Source: Candidatus Epilinea brevis
GTDB taxonomy: Bacteria; Chloroflexota; Anaerolineae; Epilineales; Epilineaceae
Direction: 5' to 3'
Assembly: GCA_016710785.1 (NCBI GenBank)
Contig: JADJUE010000003.1
Location: 248,001-312,000 of the forward strand
Length of the DNA: 64,000 nucleotides
Of this stretch, positions 50,382-58,674 are shown piece after piece (within the stretch, counting starts at the first letter, position 1; the number at the start of each line of letters is the position of its first letter). The notes beneath the pieces were generated by a model. That model worked only from the letters and a program-made list of their open reading frames with translations. It had not been told where the DNA came from and searched no databases. Position numbers and translations under genes: made by a program.

Positions 50382-50442
50382 GCGCCTTGCCTCAGGGATG
50401 GGTCCGGGCGACGCTCTATGGCGTACGCCCGGTCAAGGAACA

Positions 50443-51222
50443 TTATCTCGCGTACAGCGCCGGCAGGGCCACGCCGAAGTTGCCGGTGGGCAGATCGGCG
50501 GCGTCGGCGGATAGCAGGAGCATGAACGGCGGTTCGCCGTCGACGCGGCCCAGGGCGAGCAGGGTGTAGACGGTGCCCGCTTCCACCGTGAGATCATCGG
50601 CCGGCAGCAACGGGTTGTTCGTGCCCGCTTCGCGCACATCCACGGCATAGGTGCCGGCATCCAGGCGGATGTACGCGCTGGCCTCGCCGTAGGCCACGTT
50701 CTCCCACAGCGCAACATCGCCCGCAACCACATCCAAGGACGGGGCGCCCTGAGCCAGATGCAGCAGCTTGATGCGCGCCTCGCCGGGTTCCGGGGCCGTG
50801 TTGTCGTCCGCGACGAGGAAGGCCTCGACCGCGTCCTCGGTGCCGGCCATCGCCACGGTGTAGTCGGTGTTCGCCTCCAACGCGATCTCGCCTTCGATCA
50901 CCGGGTCGCTGGAATCCTTGGGCGTGATGCGCAGCACCCGTATGCCGGCGCCGGTCGCGGCGTAGTCGCCGACATCCTTGTATTCCAGGTCCTTGAAGAT
51001 AGGCTCATCATCCAAGGCCATGTCCAGCCAGGTGTCCGTCGGCAGCCCGCCCACCAGGCGGATGTTGGCGATGTCATCGCGGGGGGCGGCGCAACGCGAA
51101 CAACGGGTCGGATCGCCGGCGGCGCTGGTGGCGGATGGGGCCACTCCGCGCATCGCGGAGACAGCGCTGAGCGCAAGGACGAGCGGCGGAAGGATGACGA
51201 CAAGGCGCCTGATTCGCGGCAT
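50443..51222 (-). CDS. secreted DUF4397 protein
   Basis: The 259-residue protein has a signal peptide ('RRLVVILPPLVLALSAVSAM') and a DUF4397 domain with 'LLHLAQGAPSLDVVAGDVAL' and 'YIRLDAGTYAVDVREAG' near residues 150-220. An early 'CSRCAAPRDD' pair of Cys follows the signal. DUF4397 is an extracellular beta domain of unknown role. The ATG at 51222 has AGGAGGACG upstream. It follows icmF upstream on the same strand at 62 bp, but the two look functionally unrelated. Confidence 0.82.
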   Translation of the reverse strand: MPRIRRLVVILPPLVLALSAVSAMRGVAPSATSAAGDPTRCSRCAAPRDDIANIRLVGGLPTDTWLDMALDDEPIFKDLEYKDVGDYAATGAGIRVLRITPKDSSDPVIEGEIALEANTDYTVAMAGTEDAVEAFLVADDNTAPEPGEARIKLLHLAQGAPSLDVVAGDVALWENVAYGEASAYIRLDAGTYAVDVREAGTNNPLLPADDLTVEAGTVYTLLALGRVDGEPPFMLLLSADAADLPTGNFGVALPALYAR

Positions 51223-51397
51223 GGCAACGTCCTCCTGATGGTTGTAAGGAAGGATCCTGATTGTCCGCCAAAGCGCGGCCGGCGGCAAGCGGCACCGTGG
51301 CGGCTGGCGCATGACCGCGGGCGAGCGGCCGGCGAGCGGCCGGCGACGGCCAGGCAGCGGCCGCGAGTCGACTGGTCTTTCGGGAAGGCCGCGTGGG

Positions 51398-52219
51398 TCA
51401 GGCCTGTCCCCACATCAGGATCCGCTTGAACGGGTAGAGGTAGGGCCGCCCCTCCACCGCGCCGGCATCCCGTGCCAGCCGCGCCAGCAAGCGCTCGCGG
51501 TAGCAGGCCAGGAACTCTGCGTACAACGCCGCCGGCAGCGCCGCCTTGAAGCGGTTGAGCGTGGTGCCCTTCACCCATTCCACGGCCTGCTCCGGCCCGT
51601 CCAGGAGGTGGCAGTACACCTGCAGGCGCACCTGCGGATCCGGTATTCCCAGGTTGTAGAGCAGCGCAGCGTAGCGCTCCGGCGCCAGCACGTTGGCCGC
51701 CACCACGTCCGGCGGCGGGCGTCCGTGGGCGAAGGCCGAGCGGAAGGGCTCTTCGTGCGCCAGTTCATCGGCCACCAGGTGGGTGGGGTGGTCGGCGTTG
51801 GCCGGCACCTGCACCGCCAGCTGTCCTCCGGGGGCAAGGGAGGCCACCCAGTGCGCCAAGGTCGCGGCATGGTCCGGCACCCATTGCAGCGCCGCGTTGG
51901 ACAGCACGATGTCCCAGGCGCCCGGTTCGTAGAAGGCGGCGATGTCCGCATGCCCGAAGCGCAGCCGAACCCCGGCCCGCCCGCGAGCCTCGGCCAGCAT
52001 CGTCTCCGCGTTGTCCAGCCCCAGCACCTCGGCCGCGCCCAGCCGCTCAAGCAGCGTGGCCGTCAGCTCACCGGTGCCGCAGCCCAGGTCCACCACGTGC
52101 GGCGCGGGCCGGGGGCGCAGCAAGGCAACGAGGTCGTCGAAGGGCTTGGAACGCTCGACTTTGAATCGGTCGTACTGCTGAGGATCCCAGGGGCTGGGGA
52201 TCGGGGTGGGCATGGGCAT
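51398..52219 (-). CDS. tam: trans-aconitate 2-methyltransferase-like protein
   Basis: The 273-residue class I methyltransferase follows Tam throughout: 'YDRFKVERSKPFDDLVALL', SAM loop 'VVDLGCGTGELTATLLERLG', 'LGLDNAETMLAEARGRAGV', 'IVLSNAALQWVPDHAATLAH' and 'EWVKGTTLNRFKAALPAALY'. Tam methylates trans-aconitate, which inhibits aconitase. The start at 52219 agrees with the family; further in-frame Met codons follow directly. Confidence 0.88.
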   Translation of the reverse strand: MPMPTPIPSPWDPQQYDRFKVERSKPFDDLVALLRPRPAPHVVDLGCGTGELTATLLERLGAAEVLGLDNAETMLAEARGRAGVRLRFGHADIAAFYEPGAWDIVLSNAALQWVPDHAATLAHWVASLAPGGQLAVQVPANADHPTHLVADELAHEEPFRSAFAHGRPPPDVVAANVLAPERYAALLYNLGIPDPQVRLQVYCHLLDGPEQAVEWVKGTTLNRFKAALPAALYAEFLACYRERLLARLARDAGAVEGRPYLYPFKRILMWGQA

Positions 52220-52288
52220 GGGTTGATTCTAGATCGCCCGGTTCGGCCCTGCCAGTCGTTCCGCCTTGCCGCATGTACAATCCTCCCC

Positions 52289-54160
52289 ATGCAACACAAC
52301 AACCCCTGGCGCGCCTACCTCCGCGCCCCCGAAGGCCCCGCCCGCCCCATCGACCGCCGCCTCCTGCGCCGTGTGGGCGGCTGGGTGCGGCCCTATGCGG
52401 GGCGTATCGCGGCCATGGTGGCCCTCCTGCTCGTCGTCTCCCTCATCGAATTGGCGCCGCCGCTTCTGTACGGGCAGCTGGTGGACCGGCTGACCAAGAA
52501 GAGCCTGACTCCCGGCGACCTCAACCTGATCGCCCTCGGACTCCTGGGGGTACCCATCCTGGCCAGCCTGCTGAGTCTGGCGGGGCGGTACTTCTCCGCC
52601 GGCATCGGCGAGGGGCTCATCTACGAGCTGCGGGCGGCCATGTACGCCCACATGGAGCGCATGGGCCTGCGCTACTTCACCCAGACCAAGACCGGCGACA
52701 TCCTCAGCCGCTTCACGAACGATGTGGTGGGCGCCCAGAACGCCGTCACCGGCACCATCCCCAACCTCTTGACCTCGGTGCTCACCCTGGTCACCACCCT
52801 GGGCATCATGCTGCGACTGGAATGGCGGCTGACGGTGGTGGCCCTGGTGGCCCTGCCCTTCTTCATCCTGCCCACCCGCCACGTGGGCAAGCGCCTGCGG
52901 GGGCTGCGCCGCGAGGCCGCCGGGCATGACGCCCGCATGGCCAGCCAGGTGCAGGAGACCCTGGGCGTCAGCGGGGCCCTGTTGGTGCGCAGCTTCGGCG
53001 GCGGGGCACGGGAGCTCGGGCGCTTCACCGAGGCCGCCGGGGCCGTGCGCGACATCGGGGTGAAGCGGGCCGTGGTGGGGCGCTGGTTCTTCTTCGCCAT
53101 GGGCCTGGCGGGAGCCGTCGGCACCGCCCTCATGTACTGGGTGGGCGGCTCCCTGGTCCTGGAGGACAAGATGGAGGTGGGCCTCATCGTCACCTTTGCC
53201 GCCTATGTGGGGCGGCTCTACGGTCCGGTCAGCAGCCTGTCCAACCTGCAGGTGGAGTTCCTGACCTCTCTGGTCAGCTTCGAGCGCGTCTTCGAGATCC
53301 TGGACCTGCCGGTGGAGCTGGCGGAATCGCCCCAGGCGGTGGACCCGCCCCATCTGGCCGGCCGGGTGGCCTTCGAGGACGTGCACTTCAGCTACGGCGT
53401 CCTGCCGCCGAGCCTGCAAGGCCACCCTGACTACCCGGCCATCGCCGAACCCGCCTGGGCGCTGGACGGGGTGAGCTTCACCGCCGAGCCCGGTCAGCTG
53501 GTGGCCCTGGTGGGGCCGAGCGGCGCCGGCAAGACCACCACCGGCTACCTGATGGCCCGCCTCTACGACCCCACCGAGGGTCGCATCACCCTGGACGGCG
53601 TGGACCTGCGCGACTACCGCCTGGACAGCCTGGCGCGCTTCATCGGCGTGGTCACCCAGGAGACCTTCCTCTTCCACGACAGCATCCGCGCCAACCTGCG
53701 CTTCGCGCGGCCGGAGGCCACCGAGGAGGAGCTGCTGGCCGCCTGCCGCGCGGCCCGCCTGGGTGACCTGCTCGCCGCCCTTCCCGAGGGCCTGGACACC
53801 ATGGTCGGCGAGCGCGGCTACCGCCTCTCGGGCGGGGAGAAGCAGCGCCTGGCCCTGGCGCGGGTCATCCTCAAAGCGCCACCCGTGCTCATCCTGGACG
53901 AGGCCACCAGCCACCTGGACTCGCAGAGCGAGGCCCTGATCCAGGAGGCCTTGGACGACATCCGTCAGGGCCGCACCAGCCTGGTCATCGCCCACCGCCT
54001 GTCGACCATCCTGGCCGCCGACCAGATCCTGGTGCTGGACGGAGGGCGCATCGCCGAGCGCGGCCGACATGCCGAGCTGCTGGCCCAGGGCGGGCTGTAC
54101 GCGGAGCTGTTCGCGACACAGTTCCGGGATGCGGAGATGGGGGCGCCCGTCAGCGGCTGA
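52289..54160 (+). CDS. ABC transporter, fused permease-ATPase (multidrug/lipid exporter type)
   Basis: The 623-residue half-transporter has six membrane helices (about 35-310; e.g. 'MVALLLVVSLIELAPPLLYG') and an ATPase domain with Walker A 'ALVGPSGAGKTTTGYLM', Q-loop 'VTQETFLF', signature 'LSGGEKQRLALARVILK', Walker B 'VLILDEATSHLD' and switch His 'VIAHRLSTI'. A 30-residue insertion ('LPPSLQGHPDYPAIAEPAWA') precedes the ATPase strands. It works as a homodimer to export lipids or drugs. The ATG at 52289 is chosen since homology begins there; the longer frame to 51311 is antisense to tam. Confidence 0.92.
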   Translation: MQHNNPWRAYLRAPEGPARPIDRRLLRRVGGWVRPYAGRIAAMVALLLVVSLIELAPPLLYGQLVDRLTKKSLTPGDLNLIALGLLGVPILASLLSLAGRYFSAGIGEGLIYELRAAMYAHMERMGLRYFTQTKTGDILSRFTNDVVGAQNAVTGTIPNLLTSVLTLVTTLGIMLRLEWRLTVVALVALPFFILPTRHVGKRLRGLRREAAGHDARMASQVQETLGVSGALLVRSFGGGARELGRFTEAAGAVRDIGVKRAVVGRWFFFAMGLAGAVGTALMYWVGGSLVLEDKMEVGLIVTFAAYVGRLYGPVSSLSNLQVEFLTSLVSFERVFEILDLPVELAESPQAVDPPHLAGRVAFEDVHFSYGVLPPSLQGHPDYPAIAEPAWALDGVSFTAEPGQLVALVGPSGAGKTTTGYLMARLYDPTEGRITLDGVDLRDYRLDSLARFIGVVTQETFLFHDSIRANLRFARPEATEEELLAACRAARLGDLLAALPEGLDTMVGERGYRLSGGEKQRLALARVILKAPPVLILDEATSHLDSQSEALIQEALDDIRQGRTSLVIAHRLSTILAADQILVLDGGRIAERGRHAELLAQGGLYAELFATQFRDAEMGAPVSG

Positions 54161-54215
54161 CCGCCCGGGCCCGACCCTTCCAGGATGGCGCTGCCAGCGT
54201 AGTGAGCCAGCGGCC

Positions 54216-54297
54216 CTAGTACCGCACCTCCATGAAGCTTGGTGGTTGCGGTGTCATGAACTCGTGGCAGACGGAGGATTCGAGACCCGGCACATCC
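54216..54297 (-). repeat. dispersed repeat R1, inverted copy c
   Basis: An 82-bp inverted copy of 5565-5645, with about three-quarters of bases identical. It sits in the 170-bp gap between two convergent ABC transporter genes. Directly after it, 54298-54338 reads 'ACCGGCTACTCTCAAAAT' ... 'ATACTAGC' in the opposite orientation, resembling a second, weaker half copy, so the site may be a head-to-head pair. Confidence 0.6.
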
Positions 54298-54331
54298 ACC
54301 GGCTACTCTCAAAATCCATTGCGTTGCGATA

Positions 54332-55114
54332 CTAGCGCTCCGTCTCCTGCTTCACGAAGCGCGTCGTCCCGATCACCAGGAAGACCACGAAGAGGACCGT
54401 CATCAACCCCAGGTTGAAGGGCACGCTCTTCAGCACCGCCTCGGCTTCGTCCGCGCGGCCCATGTAGAAGGTGCCGCGGATCAGGTCGACCGCGTAGCGC
54501 ATCGGCGAGAGTTGGCTGAGGGCGCTGAGGAAGGGCTTCTGCTTGTCCACCGGCAGGAAGACGCCAGAGAGGAAGAACTGCGGCAGCATGATGAAGGGGA
54601 ACACCATGTTGGCCGCCCGCTGGGTGCGGATGCTGCCCAGCACCAGCACCCCGAAGGCCCCGCCGAAGAGGCAGACCGCCACCATCGCCGGGACGCTGCG
54701 CATCAGCTGTGGCAGGGAGATCGACACCCCAAGGATGCGGGCGAATACCAGGATGCCCACCGCCTGCACCAAGGCCACCAGGCCCTCGCCCGCGATCTTG
54801 CCCATGATGATCGTGTAGCGCGAGATGGGCGCGATGAAGACCTCCTGGCTGAAGTCGTTCTCGCGGTCCTCGATCAGGGAGATGATGCCGATGGCCGCCG
54901 ATTGGAAGAGCGTCTGCCCCAGGATGCCGGTGAAGACGAAGTCGAAGAGGTTCATGCCGCCAGTCTGGCCGTAGGAGGATTGCAGGCTGCCGCCCAGGAT
55001 ACCGATGAAGATGAAGGGGAAGACGAAGGTGGCCACCAGGCGCCCGCGGTCGCGCAGCAGCTTGAGCACGTCGCGGTAGGCCAACGTCATCCCGGCATTC
55101 AGCTGGTGCATCAT
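54332..55114 (-). CDS. ABC-2 type exporter permease
   Basis: The 260-residue permease has six membrane helices and the ABC-2 pattern: 'LRDRGRLVATFVFPFIFIGI', 'ISLIEDRENDFSQEVFIAPI' and 'FIMLPQFFLSGVFLPVDKQK', 'LSQLSPMRYAVDLIRG'. Its start overlaps the ATPase gene stop (ATGA), so the two subunits form one exporter, of the DrrB/YadH-like class. The substrate is unknown. Confidence 0.9.
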   Translation of the reverse strand: MMHQLNAGMTLAYRDVLKLLRDRGRLVATFVFPFIFIGILGGSLQSSYGQTGGMNLFDFVFTGILGQTLFQSAAIGIISLIEDRENDFSQEVFIAPISRYTIIMGKIAGEGLVALVQAVGILVFARILGVSISLPQLMRSVPAMVAVCLFGGAFGVLVLGSIRTQRAANMVFPFIMLPQFFLSGVFLPVDKQKPFLSALSQLSPMRYAVDLIRGTFYMGRADEAEAVLKSVPFNLGLMTVLFVVFLVIGTTRFVKQETER

Positions 55115-56052
55115 GCGGGGCGCTCCAGGATCTCCAGGTAGGCCTCTTCCAGGGTGGGGGTGTGGGTGGTCACGCGGGTGAGCGGGGTGTCGATGCCTCG
55201 CAGCAGCGCATGCACATCCGCCGCCTCCACCGGCACCGTGAGGCCCTCGCCATCCCGCTCGTACGCGCGGCCCAGGGCCGTCAGCTCGGCGGCCAGGGCG
55301 TCGCGGTCGGCGGCGTCCAGGCGCACCCAGTTCTGCACCAGGTCGCCCTTGATGGTCTCGGCCGTGCCCATGGACACCACCCGCCCGTGGTTGAGGATGC
55401 AGATCTGGTCCGCGTCCTCGGCCTCTTCCAGGTAATGGGTGGTCAGGAAGACCGTCGTCCCGCCCTGGGCGCGCACCTGGCCCAGGTATTCCCAGAGCCC
55501 GCGGCGGCTGGCGGGGTCGAGGCCGGTGGTCGGCTCGTCCAGGAAGAGCACCCGCGGCCGGTGGATGAGGCTGCGCACGATCTCCAGCTTGCGCTTCATG
55601 CCGCCGGAGAAGGTGCGCACCGCCTGGCCCATCTCGGCGCTCGTCAGGCCTACCACCGCGGCCAGTTCGTCCACCTGCTTGCGGTAGGCAGCGGGCATGA
55701 GGCGGTAGAAGGGTCGCCAGGGGTAGAGGCCGTAGAGTACGGCGTGGAGGCGCACGTTCTCCTCGGCGCTCAGGTTCAGATCCAGGCTGGGCTTCTGGAA
55801 GATGATCCCCAACTGCCGCCGCACGGCGTCCGGATCTTGCACCACATCATGGCCGGCCACCACCACCAGCCCGCTCGTGGGCGTAAGCGTGGTGGTGAGG
55901 ATGGAGATGGCGGTGGTCTTGCCCGCCCCGTTGGGCCCCAAGAGGGCGAAGAAGCTGTCCGGCGCCACCGTGAAGCTGACGCCGTCGACGGCATTCTGCT
56001 CCGCCTTGCGGTAGCGCTTGACCAGCTGCTCGACCTGGATGATGGGGGGCAT
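55111..56052 (-). CDS. ABC exporter, ATP-binding subunit
   Basis: The 313-residue ATPase has Walker A 'LLGPNGAGKTTAISILTT', Q-loop 'GIIFQKPSLDLNLSAEENVR', signature 'RTFSGGMKRKLEIVRSLIHR', Walker B 'VLFLDEPTTGLDP' and switch His 'TTHYLEEAEDADQ'. The DrrA-like C-terminal extension ('THTPTLEEAYLEILERPA') is complete. It pairs with the permease at 54332-55114. No regulator gene is adjacent. Confidence 0.92.
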   Translation of the reverse strand: MPPIIQVEQLVKRYRKAEQNAVDGVSFTVAPDSFFALLGPNGAGKTTAISILTTTLTPTSGLVVVAGHDVVQDPDAVRRQLGIIFQKPSLDLNLSAEENVRLHAVLYGLYPWRPFYRLMPAAYRKQVDELAAVVGLTSAEMGQAVRTFSGGMKRKLEIVRSLIHRPRVLFLDEPTTGLDPASRRGLWEYLGQVRAQGGTTVFLTTHYLEEAEDADQICILNHGRVVSMGTAETIKGDLVQNWVRLDAADRDALAAELTALGRAYERDGEGLTVPVEAADVHALLRGIDTPLTRVTTHTPTLEEAYLEILERPA

Positions 56053-56266
56053 GAGGGGAGGATTCTAGCAGGCCGCGCCGGCAGTCCAAGTTCAGTCCAC
56101 GTCCGATTTCAGATCCAAACACAAGGGGCGATGCCAGCCATATGGCCTGATCCATTCCGCTCTCCGCGGCAACTACCCTCTTGAAACGAGGCATCGTCGT
56201 ATCCAGCCACACCGCCTTTCGTCATCCCTTGTGCCGGACCGCGTCTCAACCCCGTAGGAGGTCGAT

Positions 56267-58417
56267 GTGTCGTCTCGCCGCATGCTGATTGGTTTCTTCC
56301 TGGTCCCGCTCACCTTGCCCATCGGCATCGCCCTGGGCCAGGGCATGACCCTTCCGAACCCGAATCGCGCCGAGTCGCTCGCTCCGACCGGGATGCAGGC
56401 CCCAGTACGGGCCGCAATCGGCCCGGAACACGATGCGCGGGAGGTGCACCTGCCCTCTATTGGGCGCAAAGGCTGGGGGGCGGACAGCTGCGTCGCACGG
56501 ATCCACGTGCAGGCTCTGGGGGCGACAGGCGCTATCCAAGCCGGATTCCCTCCGGGACCGAACACCCGGTTTCTGCTCCTGCAATGGGGTGCGGACGGAT
56601 CCTGTCCGACGGGCGCGGCGGTACCCCTGAAGGTGAATTGCAGCGGCTTCATGGTCCCCGGTTCCTCATGGACGGTGACGTCGCCCCAGATCGACCCCGA
56701 GGCGCGCTCGGCGGCCTTGTTCAGCCTGGCGATCGACGCATTGCCCCCTGGCACGGGCGGCAATCCCGGCTGCGCGGAGATCGCCGCCGCCCTCACCACG
56801 CGCCCCGGAGCCTATCAACGCTTCCTCGAGGCCTACCGGTCGGGTGCCGCCTTCCCTGGGCTGGAGCCGGGTTGGCGGAAGGGCGGCCCGATCGCGGTCA
56901 CCGTCGAGCGCGGCTGCGGTCCGGCAGGGGCGGAGGCGGATGCCGTCGCGTCGGCCGACTACGCTGGCATCGGCGCCGACCGGGCCATGGCCGAGCGGCA
57001 GGACGATGGCAGTCACACCGCCTGGTTTGCCGGGCTGGCCGGTGGAGCGGATTCCGCCGGACGATCGCTGACCGAGCTGAGCATCCAGAACCTGGGCCTC
57101 GATTGCGCGACGGTGCAGGTCTTCATCCACATGCCAGGCCGGCCGCAAGGGGACGAACCCTCCCCGCCGGCCGACTGCCAACGGCCTCGCCTGTGCGCGA
57201 CGTTCGCAGTATCGCCGGGGACAGCCGCCCGACTTCCTCTGGCTGACTGCGCGCCCGCGCCGGGAACAATGGGCGTCTCCCTGCAAAGCACAGAGATGAT
57301 CGCCGTCGTGGCCGACAGCTATGACGGGCGGGTGTTCGCCAGCATCGCAGCAGAGCCCAAGGCATATACGGGCTGGAGCGGCCTCCTGCCGGCGCTGCCG
57401 GCCAGCTGGCGCCCGGTCGTCCAGGTACTCAACCCCCACCCAGATCTCCAGGCCAAGGTCAAGGTCTACCTCCTGGACCGCAGCGGCGATGTGATCACCT
57501 CCCTCGTCAGCTGGATCTGCCCACAGGCGACAGGCAGCTTCACCATCCCCGCGCCGAGCGGTCTACAGCAGCCGTGGACCGGGCGGATCCGGGTGATCAG
57601 CCAGGAATGGTGGACGCCCGGCAGCAACACCCTGGGCAACACAGTGCCGGTCATCGCCAGCATCGACCTGTTGCCGCCAGCGACCGTGGGCGGCGCGTCC
57701 GGATCGGTCTCCGCCCTGGGCCTGGAGATGGAGCCGCTGGAAGCGGGCGGCCCCGATGTCACCATCCTAGGGCTGCCGCGGATCGGCAAGAAGTCCAAGC
57801 TCGCCTTGGCGGCCCGGGCTGAAGACGGCATCTTCGCCGTCGCCAACCTCGCGACGGCGCCGGGGTACACGGACTTCACCCTCTACGTCTATGACGCCAA
57901 CGGTCTTCTGGACTTCACCTGCAACAAGCTCGCCCAACAGGGTCTGGAATATGTCGATCTGAGCACCTGGGGCTACGTCAACCCCGGCTTCACGGGCAGC
58001 GCGGTGATCAGCGCCGCCTACTGGGAGCACCTGGCCTACGATGCCCAGGGCCGGCTCACCGGCAACCGCGCCCACCTTGCGGCCTGGCAGCTGCGCCACA
58101 GCCCTGATGACGATCCCGCCCGTTGGCAGGGAGCCAAGGCCCAGGCCTTGGAAGGCGTCGCGGCAGCGGCAGCGTCAGAGTGGCTGGAACTGCTGCCTGA
58201 TTGTGCGCGGCAAGGCCCAGTCATTCGGGTACCCACGCCGACGTCCACGGCCGGAACGCCAGTGATCCCCTCGGCCACGCCGACGCCACCTGACGGCACG
58301 CCGGTCGCCACCACACCCACAGCTTCCAGGACCCCTGAGCCCCCCCCACCGACCTTCGCGCCAACCGTCACGCCACCGATGGGCAGACAGCTGTACTTAC
58401 CTAGGGTGAACGGCTAA
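56267..58417 (+). CDS. secreted surface protein with Thr/Pro-rich tail and C-terminal YLP motif
   Basis: The 716-residue protein starts with a signal peptide ('MLIGFFLVPLTLPIGIALGQ') after a GTG at 56267 (AGGAGG 7 bp upstream; an ATG at 56282 is an alternative). The main body (about 50-620) has repeated beta-strand patterns, e.g. 'VQVFIHMPGRPQGDEPSPP' and 'VKVYLLDRSGDVITSLVSW', similar to repeated extracellular adhesion or bulk beta domains, but I cannot name the family. The end is a low-complexity linker ('TPTSTAGTPVIPSATPTPPD') and then 'GRQLYLPRVNG', the tail many Chloroflexota exoproteins carry. The cell-surface role is unknown. Confidence 0.82.
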   Translation: MSSRRMLIGFFLVPLTLPIGIALGQGMTLPNPNRAESLAPTGMQAPVRAAIGPEHDAREVHLPSIGRKGWGADSCVARIHVQALGATGAIQAGFPPGPNTRFLLLQWGADGSCPTGAAVPLKVNCSGFMVPGSSWTVTSPQIDPEARSAALFSLAIDALPPGTGGNPGCAEIAAALTTRPGAYQRFLEAYRSGAAFPGLEPGWRKGGPIAVTVERGCGPAGAEADAVASADYAGIGADRAMAERQDDGSHTAWFAGLAGGADSAGRSLTELSIQNLGLDCATVQVFIHMPGRPQGDEPSPPADCQRPRLCATFAVSPGTAARLPLADCAPAPGTMGVSLQSTEMIAVVADSYDGRVFASIAAEPKAYTGWSGLLPALPASWRPVVQVLNPHPDLQAKVKVYLLDRSGDVITSLVSWICPQATGSFTIPAPSGLQQPWTGRIRVISQEWWTPGSNTLGNTVPVIASIDLLPPATVGGASGSVSALGLEMEPLEAGGPDVTILGLPRIGKKSKLALAARAEDGIFAVANLATAPGYTDFTLYVYDANGLLDFTCNKLAQQGLEYVDLSTWGYVNPGFTGSAVISAAYWEHLAYDAQGRLTGNRAHLAAWQLRHSPDDDPARWQGAKAQALEGVAAAAASEWLELLPDCARQGPVIRVPTPTSTAGTPVIPSATPTPPDGTPVATTPTASRTPEPPPPTFAPTVTPPMGRQLYLPRVNG

Positions 58418-58514
58418 GGGCTGAACATCGCCTCACCTCCCGAGCAGCAGGGGGTGACCGTACCGGCGGTACGGAGCTGGACTGAAATCCAGCATACGCG
58501 GGCCGGCTCGGATA

Positions 58515-58672
58515 GGACTGCGTCCCGTGTGATGCGGGACGCAGTCCGGTGATCCTCGGGACACCGTCCCATGTGATGCGGGACACAGTCCGACGATCCT
58601 CGGGACACCGTCCGGTGCGGCGCGGACCGTCCGGTGCCGCCGTCCGGTGCGATGTGGGACGCCGTCCGGTGC
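58515..58672. repeat. 44-bp tandem hairpin repeats between convergent genes
   Basis: GGACTGCGTCCC (58515-58526) pairs perfectly with GGGACGCAGTCC (58536-58547), a 12-bp stem with a 9-base loop. GATCCTCGGG recurs at 58551 and 58595, and TGTGATGCGGGAC at 58528 and 58572, a period of 44 bp. The last part decays into shorter 'CCGTCCGGTGC' units to about 58672. The array may act as a bidirectional terminator. Confidence 0.85.
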
Positions 58673-58674
58673 AA

